Assembly (NCBI RefSeq): GCF_018636735.1
Contig: NZ_CP045200.1
Location: 1,240,001-1,304,000, forward strand
Direction of reading: 5' to 3'
DNA from: Erythrobacter sp. 3-20A1M
GTDB lineage: Bacteria; Pseudomonadota; Alphaproteobacteria; Sphingomonadales; Sphingomonadaceae
Length of the DNA: 64,000 nucleotides
The notes beneath the pieces are model-generated. The model made no database searches, had not been told where the DNA came from, and saw nothing but the letters and a program-made list of their open reading frames with translations. The position numbers were made by a program, and so were the translations under genes. Below are positions 28,512 to 37,137 of this stretch, one piece after another. Every line of letters begins with the position of its first letter. Position 1 is the stretch's first letter.

Positions 28512-29594
28512 ATGGAGTACTTTGCAGGGCTCGATGTATCGATCGAGGCGACCGCCATTTGCGTGGTAGGCGATGACGGTAAGGTGGTGCTGGAGACCGA
28601 GGTCCCGACCGAGCCGGAGCTGATCGCCGAGGCGCTGGAGCGCTTTACGGGGCGCCTGCGCCGGGTCGGCCATGAGGCGGGATCGGTCTCGCCCTGGCTG
28701 CATGCCGGATTGATCGCACTGGGTCTGCCCGCTGTCTGTCTGGAGACCCGCCATGTGCGCGCTGCACTGTCGGCCCAGCGCAACAAGACCGACGCCGCCG
28801 ACGCGCTCGGCATCGCCCACATAATGCGCACCGGGTGGTTCCGGCAGGCGCATATCAAGACCGAGGAGTGCTACCGGATACGCCTGCTGCTGGTCCAGCG
28901 GCGCAACCTCAAGCGCAAGTTCCTCGATATCGAGAACGCGATCAGGCACTCGCTGAAGGTGTTCGGGATCCGGCTCGGCAAGGTCGGGCGCGGATCGATG
29001 GAGAAGGCGGTACGCGAGGCGGTTGCACACGATGCGATGACCGCAGGGCTGATGGAGTGCATGCTCAGAGCGCGCGCAGCGCTGTGGGACGAGTATCTGA
29101 TCTTGCACAAGCTGGTCACCCAGCTCGCCATGCGCGATGAGCTGTGCCGCCGGTTCATGGCGATCCCCGGCGTCGGCCCGGTGACCGCACTGAGCTTCAA
29201 GAGCGCGATCGACGATCCTGCCCGGTTCCGTCGCTCGCGCAACGTCGCGGCATACTTCGGGCTCACCTCGCGCCGCTGGCAGTCGGGCTCATCCATCGAT
29301 GTGAAGGGCCGGATCAGCAAGGCTGGGGATCCGGACATGCGCCGCGCGCTCTACGAAGCCGCATCCGCGATGCTCACCCGCTTCAAGGGCCGTGACACGA
29401 TCAAGACATGGGGACTGAAGCTCGCGAAGACCAAGTGCCACGCCAAGGCGCGCGTTGCGGTTGCCCGCAAGCTCGCCATCGTGATGCACGCGATGTGGCG
29501 CGACGGCACGTTCTATGCGGGCGACCCCGACGCGCACGAGATCGACACCGCCTACGCCGCCAAGATGCAGCGACTGAGCTACGCGCGGTCATGA
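28512..29594 (+). CDS. IS110-family transposase
   Basis: A 360-residue DEDD recombinase. The N-terminal RuvC-like domain begins MEYFAGLDVSIEATAICVV with the first aspartate, and QRNKTDAADALGIAHIMRTG contains the later acidic residues. The C-terminal transposase_20 domain has LCRRFMAIPGVGPVTALSF, the helix-hairpin-helix segment, and then the catalytic-serine region ending in SYARS. Intact, so the insertion may be active. IS110 elements lack inverted terminal repeats, and I could not fix the ends. Confidence 0.93.
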   Translation: MEYFAGLDVSIEATAICVVGDDGKVVLETEVPTEPELIAEALERFTGRLRRVGHEAGSVSPWLHAGLIALGLPAVCLETRHVRAALSAQRNKTDAADALGIAHIMRTGWFRQAHIKTEECYRIRLLLVQRRNLKRKFLDIENAIRHSLKVFGIRLGKVGRGSMEKAVREAVAHDAMTAGLMECMLRARAALWDEYLILHKLVTQLAMRDELCRRFMAIPGVGPVTALSFKSAIDDPARFRRSRNVAAYFGLTSRRWQSGSSIDVKGRISKAGDPDMRRALYEAASAMLTRFKGRDTIKTWGLKLAKTKCHAKARVAVARKLAIVMHAMWRDGTFYAGDPDAHEIDTAYAAKMQRLSYARS

Positions 29595-30330
29595 GGACGA
29601 ACACGACGAACGCAGCCGGCTGACGGCTCGACGACATACGGAGGTCCGCGCGAGCGGCAGAAGGAATGGTACAGACCAGGACAACGGGAAGCACGATATC
29701 TCGCCTGTGGCCGCTCTTAGCGGACCACGCGCGATTGCCTGTGACGTTGCCCCGTAACTCCGATAGCGACATGTGCCGCAAGGGCTCGCTTATCGCCTCA
29801 ATGCAGAGCGATATTGCCCTCGATGAGCACGGAGGATTGCGCGGCGTATCAGACCTCAATCGCACCTTCGCATCCCTGCGCACAGCAGCGTCGAATAGTT
29901 GGTCAATTAGTGCTAAAGAGAGGAAACGACGATGGCGAATACTACGAAAACCAGACAGCCAAATAGGATGGCGAGATAAAAGCAGCGCCGTCGGCCGGGC
30001 TGCATGTGGTTGGTTTTGCTAAGCAATATGCGACGGCACCCGGAGATGTCGTGCGGCGATCTTTGGAAAATCCCGTTTCTTTTCAATGTGCTTGGCGACG
30101 GCGGTCGGTCGGACTACGCCCAAATCGGTTCCCGGACGTCGCAAATGGCGTGGCCGCTATCATCCCTCCGGATGCGTGGAGATGCATTCTGGCCAAGTCC
30201 AATGACAGATCGGCGCGACGGCGTGGAAACGGCAACTCCAGCGTAAAAACGTCATGTGGCGCAATCGGACCTACTCGACCGATAATCGGTGTCGATGGCG
30301 GGCCTGGCCTGCTCCCCTCCATGTCCCCCA
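29595..30330. other. long stretch without a recognisable gene
   Basis: About 740 bases between the IS110 transposase and the HTH gene. Open frames on both strands are short, rich in Arg/Ser or overlapping, and show no family. It includes the right end of the IS and may hold decayed genes. Confidence 0.5.
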
Positions 30331-30370
30331 GGTCGGTCCGTCATCACCCGAAAGATGAAAAGGACCGACC
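30331..30370. promoter_or_regulatory. extended hairpin or operator at the start of the HTH gene
   Basis: GGTCGGTCC (30331-30339) pairs with GGACCGACC (30362-30370), and within it TCATC (30341-30345) pairs with GATGA (30354-30358). The right arm overlaps the AAAAGGA ribosome binding site of the gene starting at 30374, so RNA folding could block translation; alternatively the DNA palindrome is an operator for the HTH protein. Confidence 0.6.
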
Positions 30371-30373
30371 GGC

Positions 30374-30628
30374 ATGCCGCTAGAATCTACGATCAAGCAG
30401 CGCAGCGTACGGAAACGGGAGTCCACCTTTGAACCGATTGCCATGCGTATACCGGAAGCCTGTCGCTATCTCGGGATCGGTCGCAGTACGCTCTACGTGC
30501 TCATCGGCGAAGGTGAGATCGAGTTTATCAAGCTGGGCAGCTCGACCCTTGTGCTGACAGAGAGCTTGAGTAGCCTGGTCGAGCGCAGGCGCATTCCGGA
30601 TGAGCAGGCCGAAGACCCGGGCAGATGA
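30374..30628 (+). CDS. excisionase/AlpA-like helix-turn-helix protein
   Basis: An 84-residue protein. Residues 20-70 (FEPIAMRIPEACRYLGIGRS, TLYVLIGEGEIEFIKLGSST) form the MerR-like winged HTH of excisionases and AlpA regulators, which direct integrase toward excision or control phage and island genes. Its N-terminus is basic. A strong hairpin covers the ribosome binding site. Its stop overlaps the start of a small downstream frame (ATGA). It is the best candidate for the recombination directionality factor of the island, though far from the integrase. Confidence 0.83.
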   Translation: MPLESTIKQRSVRKRESTFEPIAMRIPEACRYLGIGRSTLYVLIGEGEIEFIKLGSSTLVLTESLSSLVERRRIPDEQAEDPGR

Positions 30629-30828
30629 CCATGCATCCTGCACTTGTTCGCGCGATCGTCCTGGCAGCGCTCGCCAAGGTTCCGGACGGCACGAAGCGCA
30701 GGTCAGTATCGAAAGTGCCGGAGCGTCGCGAAAGTTCCGAGGAGGTGATCGCTGCCAGCATTTTTGGCGGCATTGGCGCAGGAGCGATAGCGTGCAGCTT
30801 GCCTGTTGGGTGGGTGTCCGGTGTGTGA
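30625..30828 (+). CDS. hypothetical small protein coupled to the HTH gene
   Basis: A 67-residue frame whose ATG overlaps the stop of the HTH gene. It contains a basic middle (DGTKRRSVSKVPERRESSEE) and a hydrophobic, glycine-rich end (IAASIFGGIGAGAIACSLPVG). No family recognised. The overlap supports translation, but it may be fortuitous. Confidence 0.4.
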   Translation: MTMHPALVRAIVLAALAKVPDGTKRRSVSKVPERRESSEEVIAASIFGGIGAGAIACSLPVGWVSGV

Positions 30829-31091
30829 CTTATTCTAAGATGAAACAGGACTGAATCGTCCTGGCCAATCGCAGCCATTGGGCTCAAGCCTAGCCCAGGT
30901 TGGGGCCGGGCGCTTAAGCCGCCTCGCCCGCTCCAGTTATTCAAAGACTTTCGTGGCGTTTCGCCTTTAGGCAGCAAGTCATAGGTAACCTCCAATGTAA
31001 CGCGATCCCCGCGAACGGTGCGCGCATTTTTCCGCACTTGGACTGGCCATCCTCAACCGACGGAAATATAGTATCTCTAAGGGGATGGATG

Positions 31092-32960
31092 ATGGCGAAC
31101 CGTTCGAAGTTGCTGAAACTCGCTATTAAAAATGTAGGTTGCATTGGTACGGAGGGCGTAGAGGTTGCGCTAGATGATGTTGTTTGCCTCGTCGGCAAAA
31201 ATAACGCCGGCAAATCGACCATTCTTCGGGGTTACGAGCTCGCGCAAAGTCCAAACAAGTTTGATGTTGGCCGTGATCGTTGCCGTTGGGCACCTGATGG
31301 TGAACCGTCGGTAGTGGAGCTTGACGTTCACATCCCGGAGGGCATTGCTAATGTTGCCGAAGAATGGAAGGTGGTTAAGGGTGATCTCCGTATTCTGAAG
31401 AGCCGGTGGGAGTGGCAAGCGGACGGATCGGGCGCGCGCAAGACATGGAGCCCTACGGAGAGCGACTGGTCAGCAGATGCTAAGGCCGGTGGTGCCGACA
31501 ATGTCTTCAAGTCACGGCTTCCTCGACCGCTACGAATTGGCTCTCTGGAGGATGCGGATAAGACCGAAGAGCTGCTATTGACTCTAGCCCTCTCCCCCTT
31601 CGTGGCGGAGATGAAGGCGTATCAAGGTGATCCTGAATCCGATCTCTCGAAGTCGGTCGTCACCTTGATGGGTGTCGTCGATGAGTTGAGTAAGACACAC
31701 GAGGAGCGCTTCGACGGCATCGCGGCGAAGGTGCACGACGGGTTCAAGGGAGTGTTCCCAAGCCTTGGTGTCCGGCTGGACGTGGCAATGGCGGCGCCAT
31801 CTATAAGCCTCGAGAAGCTAATGAAGGAGGGCTCCGGCATCCGTGTGCAGGATGGTGAGGTTGAGACCTCCCTTGCCCAGCAAGGCACAGGGGCGCGGAG
31901 AGCACTCTTCTGGTCAATGCTTCAGGTGCATAATCAACTCACCCGACAACTCGAAGTGCGGTCGGGGCTGGAGAAGGAGGCCAAGGGCAAAAAGGGCGAA
32001 GTCCTCGAAGCCGCTTTAGCCAAAATCGCAGCATTCGATGCGGGTGAGAAGCTGCCCGAGGCGGAGGACGATCCTGCGTTCCCTGGCTATCTCTTGCTTA
32101 TCGACGAGCCAGAGAATGCGCTCCATCCGATGGCTGCCCGAGCGGCTCAACGACATCTCTACCAGCTCGCCACTGACCCGGACTGGCAGGTAATGATGAC
32201 CACTCACTCGCCGTACTTCGTCAACCCGCTCGAAAATCACACCACCATTGTTCGACTCGAGCGCAAGGGTGGAGACCAATCCCCGCTTGAGCGTAAGACA
32301 TACCGCACGGAAGAGGTGACGTTCGACGAAGGAATGAAGAAGAACCTCCAAGCATTGCAGCAAATGGATGTGGGCTTTTCTGAGGTGTTCTTTGGGTCCT
32401 ACCCCATCCTCGTTGAGGGCGACACAGAGCACGCTGCATTCATTGCTGCGGTGGTCGAAACCAACCACGAACTCGCGGACCGGGCGACCGTAATTCGGGC
32501 TCGCGGCAAGGGTATCCTTCCGGGACTCATTCGGATGCTCCGACACTTCCAAATCCCGTTCGGCATCGTTCATGATATAGATTGGCCTTACACGTCCAAG
32601 GGGGGCGCCAGCGCTATGTGGACGATCAATCAGAGCATCTATGACGAAATCGAGCAGTGCCGGTCAGACGGTGTAACCGTCCGCCATCGTTGCAGCGTGC
32701 CGGACTTCGAGCGAGCTCTCGGGGGGGAGGAGCTAGGCAAAGATAAGCCGCTCGAGGCCTATCTCCGCATCAAGGCGGACCCCGATCTTGCAGGGCGGGC
32801 TCTGGCGATGATGCTTGACCTCTGCGACAGTGACGAACACCTCCCCTTTGGGCATGGCCCGGGGGACGGTGCTTACATCGACCAGGTTCACGCGCAACTT
32901 GGTGAGTGGTGCAACGCCAATGGATACAATGACGATATTCGTTTCAAGGGTGCCGCTTAA
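31092..32960 (+). CDS. OLD-family ATP-dependent nuclease
   Basis: A 622-residue protein combining an ABC-type ATPase and a TOPRIM nuclease. Walker A is GKNNAGKST (about 35-43); a signature region precedes Walker B YLLLIDEPENALHP (about 335), with the H-loop TTHSPYFVNP. The TOPRIM domain starts at ILVEGDTEHAAF (about 440) with the catalytic glutamate and has the DxD pair in VHDIDWP (about 494). Class 1 and 2 OLD proteins act in phage defence, for example phage P2 Old and GajA. No UvrD-like GajB partner is present. AAGGGG at 31079-31084 supports the 31092 start. Confidence 0.88.
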   Translation: MANRSKLLKLAIKNVGCIGTEGVEVALDDVVCLVGKNNAGKSTILRGYELAQSPNKFDVGRDRCRWAPDGEPSVVELDVHIPEGIANVAEEWKVVKGDLRILKSRWEWQADGSGARKTWSPTESDWSADAKAGGADNVFKSRLPRPLRIGSLEDADKTEELLLTLALSPFVAEMKAYQGDPESDLSKSVVTLMGVVDELSKTHEERFDGIAAKVHDGFKGVFPSLGVRLDVAMAAPSISLEKLMKEGSGIRVQDGEVETSLAQQGTGARRALFWSMLQVHNQLTRQLEVRSGLEKEAKGKKGEVLEAALAKIAAFDAGEKLPEAEDDPAFPGYLLLIDEPENALHPMAARAAQRHLYQLATDPDWQVMMTTHSPYFVNPLENHTTIVRLERKGGDQSPLERKTYRTEEVTFDEGMKKNLQALQQMDVGFSEVFFGSYPILVEGDTEHAAFIAAVVETNHELADRATVIRARGKGILPGLIRMLRHFQIPFGIVHDIDWPYTSKGGASAMWTINQSIYDEIEQCRSDGVTVRHRCSVPDFERALGGEELGKDKPLEAYLRIKADPDLAGRALAMMLDLCDSDEHLPFGHGPGDGAYIDQVHAQLGEWCNANGYNDDIRFKGAA

Positions 32961-33126
32961 ACCGCTGAGGGCTCGTGTCGTTCGCTCGGTTGGCTACCGG
33001 GGACGGTACAGCCCGTTGTGCGCCCCTTTCGCTCTCGACATTGGAGGCAAGGCCGTGCCACCTTAGCGGACGGCTGCCCGGAGCCGGGGCTTAGGTTTTT
33101 CCGCCCAAGGCAGCGAAAATTGGGCA

Positions 33127-33147
33127 AAAAGATCTTTTCAAAGATCT
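33127..33147. promoter_or_regulatory. paired AGATCT sites upstream of the methyltransferase
   Basis: AGATCT occurs at 33130-33135 and 33142-33147, each within AAAGATCT and 12 bases apart. The first lies in a 12-bp perfect palindrome AAAAGATCTTTT (33127-33138). A possible -35 (TTGGGC, 33120-33125) and -10 (TCTAAT, 33145-33150) bracket them at a long 19-base spacing. These are likely methylation-sensitive operator sites of the restriction-modification system. Confidence 0.55.
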
Positions 33148-33170
33148 AATTTGTTCCTAGTGTGTTCGGC

Positions 33171-34013
33171 ATGAACATTGCCCAGACCCAACCGCTCCGC
33201 CCCGAACTTGAACCCGCGCCCCTGCCCCGAGTGGTTGGCGGCTTCTCTACCGTGCTGGCCGATCCCCCTTGGCGGTTCTCCAACCGCACAGGGAAGGTAG
33301 CGCCGGAGCATCGGCGGCTCGATCGCTATTCGACCATGTCGCTTGAGTCGATCAAGGACCTTCCGGTCAGCGATGTAGCGGCGAAGAACGCGCACCTCTA
33401 TCTCTGGGTGCCGAATGCTCTGCTGCCGGACGGGCTCGATGTTATGTCAGCGTGGGGCTTTCGGTATGTCTCGAATATTATCTGGGCTAAGCGCCGGAAG
33501 GACGGCGGCCCGGATGGTCGTGGGGTGGGCTTCTACTTCCGCAATGTGACTGAAATCCTCCTCTTCGGGGTCAAGGGCTCGATGCGGACGCTCGCGCCCG
33601 GTCGCTCGCAGGTCAACATGATCGAGACGAGGAAGAGAGAGCATTCGCGCAAACCGGATGAGCAGTACGACTTGATCGAGAGCTGTTCGCCCGGGCCGTA
33701 CCTCGAGCTCTTCGCCCGGCACCCCCGGCCGCAGTGGACGCTGTGGGGGGACGAATCAGCAGAGGGCCAAGTACCGCGTGGGAAGGTCCACAAGGGGTAT
33801 GCGGGTGGCGAAATCCTCCCTGAGCTTCGCGCCAATGAGCACCTCCAACCGGATGTTGCCGTGGCGCTTGGTGCCGAGCTCAAGAGCCGTTACGAGGCAG
33901 GAAACAGCGTTCGCCAGATCGCAGACGAGACCGGGTACTCGATCCAGCGGGTGCGTTCATTGCTCGCCAGTGCGGAAACGTCGATGCGTCCAAGGGGCAG
34001 ACGGGGGAGCTAA
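33171..34013 (+). CDS. MT-A70 adenine methyltransferase with C-terminal HTH
   Basis: A 280-residue N6-adenine DNA methyltransferase. The catalytic motif is DPPW in VLADPPWRFSNRTG (about 30), followed by HLYLWVPNALLPDGL, the S-adenosylmethionine-associated IIWAKRR and EILLFGVKGSMRT. Residues 233-268 (LKSRYEAGNSVRQIADETGY then SIQRVRSLL) add a helix-turn-helix not needed for catalysis, suggesting an autoregulatory role. It is convergent with a BglII/BstYI-like endonuclease, so it is the modification enzyme of a type II system. ATG at 33171; a GTG three codons upstream is an alternative. Confidence 0.9.
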   Translation: MNIAQTQPLRPELEPAPLPRVVGGFSTVLADPPWRFSNRTGKVAPEHRRLDRYSTMSLESIKDLPVSDVAAKNAHLYLWVPNALLPDGLDVMSAWGFRYVSNIIWAKRRKDGGPDGRGVGFYFRNVTEILLFGVKGSMRTLAPGRSQVNMIETRKREHSRKPDEQYDLIESCSPGPYLELFARHPRPQWTLWGDESAEGQVPRGKVHKGYAGGEILPELRANEHLQPDVAVALGAELKSRYEAGNSVRQIADETGYSIQRVRSLLASAETSMRPRGRRGS

Positions 34014-34014
34014 G

Positions 34015-34716
34015 TCAGACGTAGGGCTGCCCGTTCCACGTGCTCTCGTTCGCCGCGACTATCAGGACGGGGCATGACCCCATCACGCCCCGGCGCATGC
34101 GCATCTCGGCCTTGTCCAACGCCGTCACGGTGGATGTGGTTAGGTCGATAGGCAGCCTAGCGACCCGCTCCTCCTGGGGCAGGGTAGCCTGATAGTCGCC
34201 CCAAAGTCGACGGGCGAGAGCTAGCAGGGAGAGTCGGTCCTTCGTTATGATGACGCCTGCGGAAATGATGCCAGCATCGAACCACGAGCGGTAGGAGGCG
34301 AGGTCGCGGTCGAGGTTGCCGTCCTTCGCGTTCCACTCCACGTCCAGCACGATACGGTTCTTAAAGTTGTCCACGAGGTAGCCCTCTTGCCGGATGACGG
34401 GGAGTTCGCCCACGGAATTGCCGTCCTTGTCGAACAACAGGCCGCGTGTCTCTAGGTCGAGCCGGGTCTCGGACCAGCCGCGCTTTCCGAATTCATCATC
34501 AATCTGCTCGGCAATGTCGCCCCGATTGCCACCGGCCTTCAACCAATACTTCGGGTCCAATCGGTAGGTCGAGAGCACCTCGACAATGTCCCTCCACTCG
34601 TCCGGGCAGACCGCCTTCATCACTGCGGCAGCGGAATTGCTCTCCATGTAGGCCCAGTGATCGCGGGAGGCGGCCGGAAGAATGGCCGGATCATCATAGG
34701 TGAAGGTCTCGTACAT
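34015..34716 (-). CDS. BglII/BstYI-like type II restriction endonuclease
   Basis: About 233 residues. The central segment VDNFKNRIVLDVEWNAKDGN followed by LDRDLASYRSWFDAGIISAG and VIITK is the conserved core of the BglII/BstYI family, with acidic residues before and within LDVEWNAKD as catalytic candidates. These enzymes cut at GATC-centred sites (AGATCT, RGATCY). Its stop is one base from that of the convergent methyltransferase. The start is uncertain: ATG at 34716 has GGTGGAG close by; a GTG at 34788 adds 24 residues. Confidence 0.82.
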   Translation of the reverse strand: MYETFTYDDPAILPAASRDHWAYMESNSAAAVMKAVCPDEWRDIVEVLSTYRLDPKYWLKAGGNRGDIAEQIDDEFGKRGWSETRLDLETRGLLFDKDGNSVGELPVIRQEGYLVDNFKNRIVLDVEWNAKDGNLDRDLASYRSWFDAGIISAGVIITKDRLSLLALARRLWGDYQATLPQEERVARLPIDLTTSTVTALDKAEMRMRRGVMGSCPVLIVAANESTWNGQPYV

Positions 34717-34838
34717 GCTCCACCAATGCTGCAATAATCGTCCAGTATCAATGCCGTATCCCCGGACGCTTCCTCCCTTCTCTTCCACACCGCGCCATCT
34801 CCCTGTATCAAGGCACCTCGGAAAACAGGGTATTCTGA

Positions 34839-35312
34839 ATGACTAAGCGATGGCTGGGGCTCAGTGCCTCGAAGGAAGGTGTAACCTACGTCGATGTTGA
34901 GGTCCCCGACGACGAGGGGCCGATTGTCGTTTTGACCGACGACACTTGGAAGGTGCAGAAGGGCGACCGGAGCGAGGCCTACGGCTTCCTCCATCAGCAA
35001 TGTGCCGACTACATCCGCGAAAATGGCATCGAAGATGTGGTGGTGAAAGCTAGCGCCGTGATGGGCAAGGGCGCAGCGAAGCTAGGGATGCTTCATAGCG
35101 CCGAGGTTCGCGGCATAGTCATCGCAGCGGCGGCTTCAGTCTGTCCGGTGAGGCAACTCACCAAAGGGGTAATCAGTCGCACCTATGGGGAGCGCAACGT
35201 GGACGACTATGTGGCGGATGACTCGTTCTGGGACGCCCACACGACCGGCGGGAAGCTGAGGAAAGGAAGCCGCGAGGTTGCGATGCTCCTCGTCGCTGCA
35301 AGGAATGACTGA
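34839..35312 (+). CDS. small protein resembling a degenerate RNase H/RuvC fold
   Basis: A 157-residue soluble protein. The N-terminal strand pattern (KRWLGLSASKEGVTYVDVEV) and the later VVVKASAVMGKGAAKLGMLH, GIVIAAAA and ISRTYGERNVDDYV resemble DUF3010-like and RuvC-like RNase H folds, but acidic catalytic positions appear replaced by Ser and Lys. This is inference by eye. Its TGA overlaps the kinase ATG (TGATG), so both proteins are made together, and it may be the sensor, target or partner of the kinase. Confidence 0.6.
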   Translation: MTKRWLGLSASKEGVTYVDVEVPDDEGPIVVLTDDTWKVQKGDRSEAYGFLHQQCADYIRENGIEDVVVKASAVMGKGAAKLGMLHSAEVRGIVIAAAASVCPVRQLTKGVISRTYGERNVDDYVADDSFWDAHTTGGKLRKGSREVAMLLVAARND

Positions 35313-36343
35313 TGACCGACTACATCTCCGGCCTCACAATCGGCGTGAAAATTGGAAATGGCCATTTTGGTGAGGTGTTCCATGGTGTCGATCCGGCGCA
35401 TGGAAACGTTGCGGTGAAGGTCCTGCGACGCGAAGCCCACCACGACGATGCGCGGTGGCAACTCTACAAAGGTGGCTCGCTGAACGAGGCCCAACACCTA
35501 TCCAAGGCCACCCACAGGAACGTAGTCCAAGTCCATCACGTAGTGGAGGGCGACGGCGGCGACAGCGTAGTGATTTGCATGGAATACTGCGCTGGCGGCT
35601 CCCTTGAGAAGAAATACGAGGCCGGGCCCATGACTCTCCGGGCCGTAAAGAAGGCGGCGACCGAGGTGCTACAGGGCCTCGGGGTTCTGCATTCAAGGGG
35701 AATGCTGCACCGGGACATCAAGCCCGCCAACATCCTCCTCAACGGTCAGGGCGTGGCAAAGCTTGCAGACTTCGGCTTGGTGACGGATGACTTGCTCCTG
35801 GGCTATGGATCTCAGGCGGGCTACTGGGACCACATCGCCCACGAATGTTGGCACAACGGCCCAACCAGCGCGAAGAGCGATATATGGGCTCTCGGCATGA
35901 CGCTTTACCGCCTCCTCCACGGCAAGGTCTGGTACGAGGAGGCCCCCAGACCGCAGACGATGATCGAGGACGGGGGCTTCGTGGATACCCTCAAGTGGCT
36001 TCCGCACATCCCGAAGCCTTGGCGCACGTTCATCCGCCGCACGATGAACGATGATCCGGCAAAGCGCTTCCAAAACACAACCCAAGTGCTGGCAGGCATA
36101 GCCGCACTTCCAGTCGAGCCGCAGTGGGAGGTTGAAGTGGCGCCCCAGCTAATCAAGTGGCACCGGACCAAGGGACAGCGGCGAATAAAGGTTGAGTGGG
36201 AACGGATTTCGTCACGTAAGCATCAATGGCGCGCGTGGAGCGAACCAATCGCTAGCGGGCGTTCCATGTCGTTGGACGGCTCCGGCGGAGTGGTTGGTCA
36301 AGGGAAAGCAATTGCAGGATTGAAGGCCTTCTTCGGCGCTTAG
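35312..36343 (+). CDS. Hanks-type serine/threonine protein kinase
   Basis: A 343-residue cytoplasmic kinase. All main motifs are visible: glycine loop IGNGHFGEVFHG, lysine in VAVKVL, catalytic HRDIKPANILL, DFG in LADFGLV, an APE-equivalent AHECW, and SDIWALGMTLYRLLHG. After the kinase domain (about 270) comes an unrecognised tail with repeated Trp and basic residues (WHRTKGQRRIKVEWERISSR). No membrane segment or PASTA/GAF sensor is present. Coupled to the preceding small protein; lies between a restriction-modification pair and the island's end, supporting a defence role. Confidence 0.9.
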   Translation: MTDYISGLTIGVKIGNGHFGEVFHGVDPAHGNVAVKVLRREAHHDDARWQLYKGGSLNEAQHLSKATHRNVVQVHHVVEGDGGDSVVICMEYCAGGSLEKKYEAGPMTLRAVKKAATEVLQGLGVLHSRGMLHRDIKPANILLNGQGVAKLADFGLVTDDLLLGYGSQAGYWDHIAHECWHNGPTSAKSDIWALGMTLYRLLHGKVWYEEAPRPQTMIEDGGFVDTLKWLPHIPKPWRTFIRRTMNDDPAKRFQNTTQVLAGIAALPVEPQWEVEVAPQLIKWHRTKGQRRIKVEWERISSRKHQWRAWSEPIASGRSMSLDGSGGVVGQGKAIAGLKAFFGA

Positions 36344-36561
36344 CTTGAGCGCAATCGTCTTGGGAGCAAATACGCACCTTTGATGTCGGAGGGGCTCAGG
36401 CGTTTCAGGCCAAAAACACCGACAGCTTTCGCGTGACGCTCCTTGGCGCACCGTTTGCAGTAAGCAGCGTTCGCATTGACGCCCGGCGCTGGACGCCAAT
36501 AATTGCCGCAACAACGGCACTTGGGGAGACTTACCCCTATATTTGGTGACTTGCGCTTCAT
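36340..36561 (-). CDS. small zinc-ribbon protein
   Basis: A 73-residue basic protein with CRCCGNYWRP and YCKRCAKERH, two CxxC pairs about 17 residues apart, typical of a zinc ribbon. GGGAGG seven to twelve bases before the ATG at 36561 is a strong ribosome binding site, so it is likely expressed. It overlaps the kinase stop by four bases, convergent. Function unknown; perhaps nucleic-acid binding. Confidence 0.7.
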   Translation of the reverse strand: MKRKSPNIGVSLPKCRCCGNYWRPAPGVNANAAYCKRCAKERHAKAVGVFGLKRLSPSDIKGAYLLPRRLRSS

Positions 36562-36741
36562 CGTTTGACCTCCCCTTCATACTGGGGACAAGCTGTGAAC
36601 AAACCGTGAATCATCTGCGGGTTCCTGTCAAGAGTCACAGTATGTGGGGGCTCACGTCGAGCTTCCGGCACGAACCGCATTGGCGATTAAAAGCAACCTT
36701 CGCTCTCGAAGGCTTCCGACGCCGGTGCGCCAATTAGGTAG

Positions 36742-36906
<165 letters not shown>

Positions 36907-36965
36907 TAAGCTCTTAAATTTCCAACCAATTCCTTCAAACTATACAGCACAATCCCGCTTGACAC

Positions 36966-37009
<44 letters not shown>

Positions 37010-37137
37010 CGATATGGGCCGCCGCGTGGGCGTCGCGGGGCATTAGCAAAGGGTGGGGGCCTGCGCCACCCGCAAATGTATCGGTTTGCGTTACCGGACG
37101 GGTTGACGAGGTTCCCGGTCTGTTCCAGTGAAGGGCC

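Larger units (their letters stand above)
28290..29660 (+). mobile_element. IS110-family insertion sequence, approximate limits
   Basis: The transposase with its long left non-coding region and a short right end. The limits are estimates: the HNH gene ends at 28278, and sequence after about 29660 has no IS-like feature. No terminal inverted repeats or target duplication are expected in this family. Confidence 0.6.

Noticed and set aside
29666-30022. 118-residue open frame after the IS110 transposase
   Set aside because: No ribosome binding site, no recognisable domain and atypical composition.
30006-30383. Open frame of 125 residues before the HTH gene
   Set aside because: No family, biased Arg/Pro composition, and it runs across the hairpin and the HTH start.
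31092-32960. Gabija system
   Set aside because: The OLD protein resembles GajA in architecture, but no UvrD-like GajB gene is adjacent.
33096-33130. Rho-independent terminator after the OLD gene (GCCCAA...TTGGGC)
   Set aside because: The stem is only six base pairs and is followed by A residues rather than T on the coding strand.
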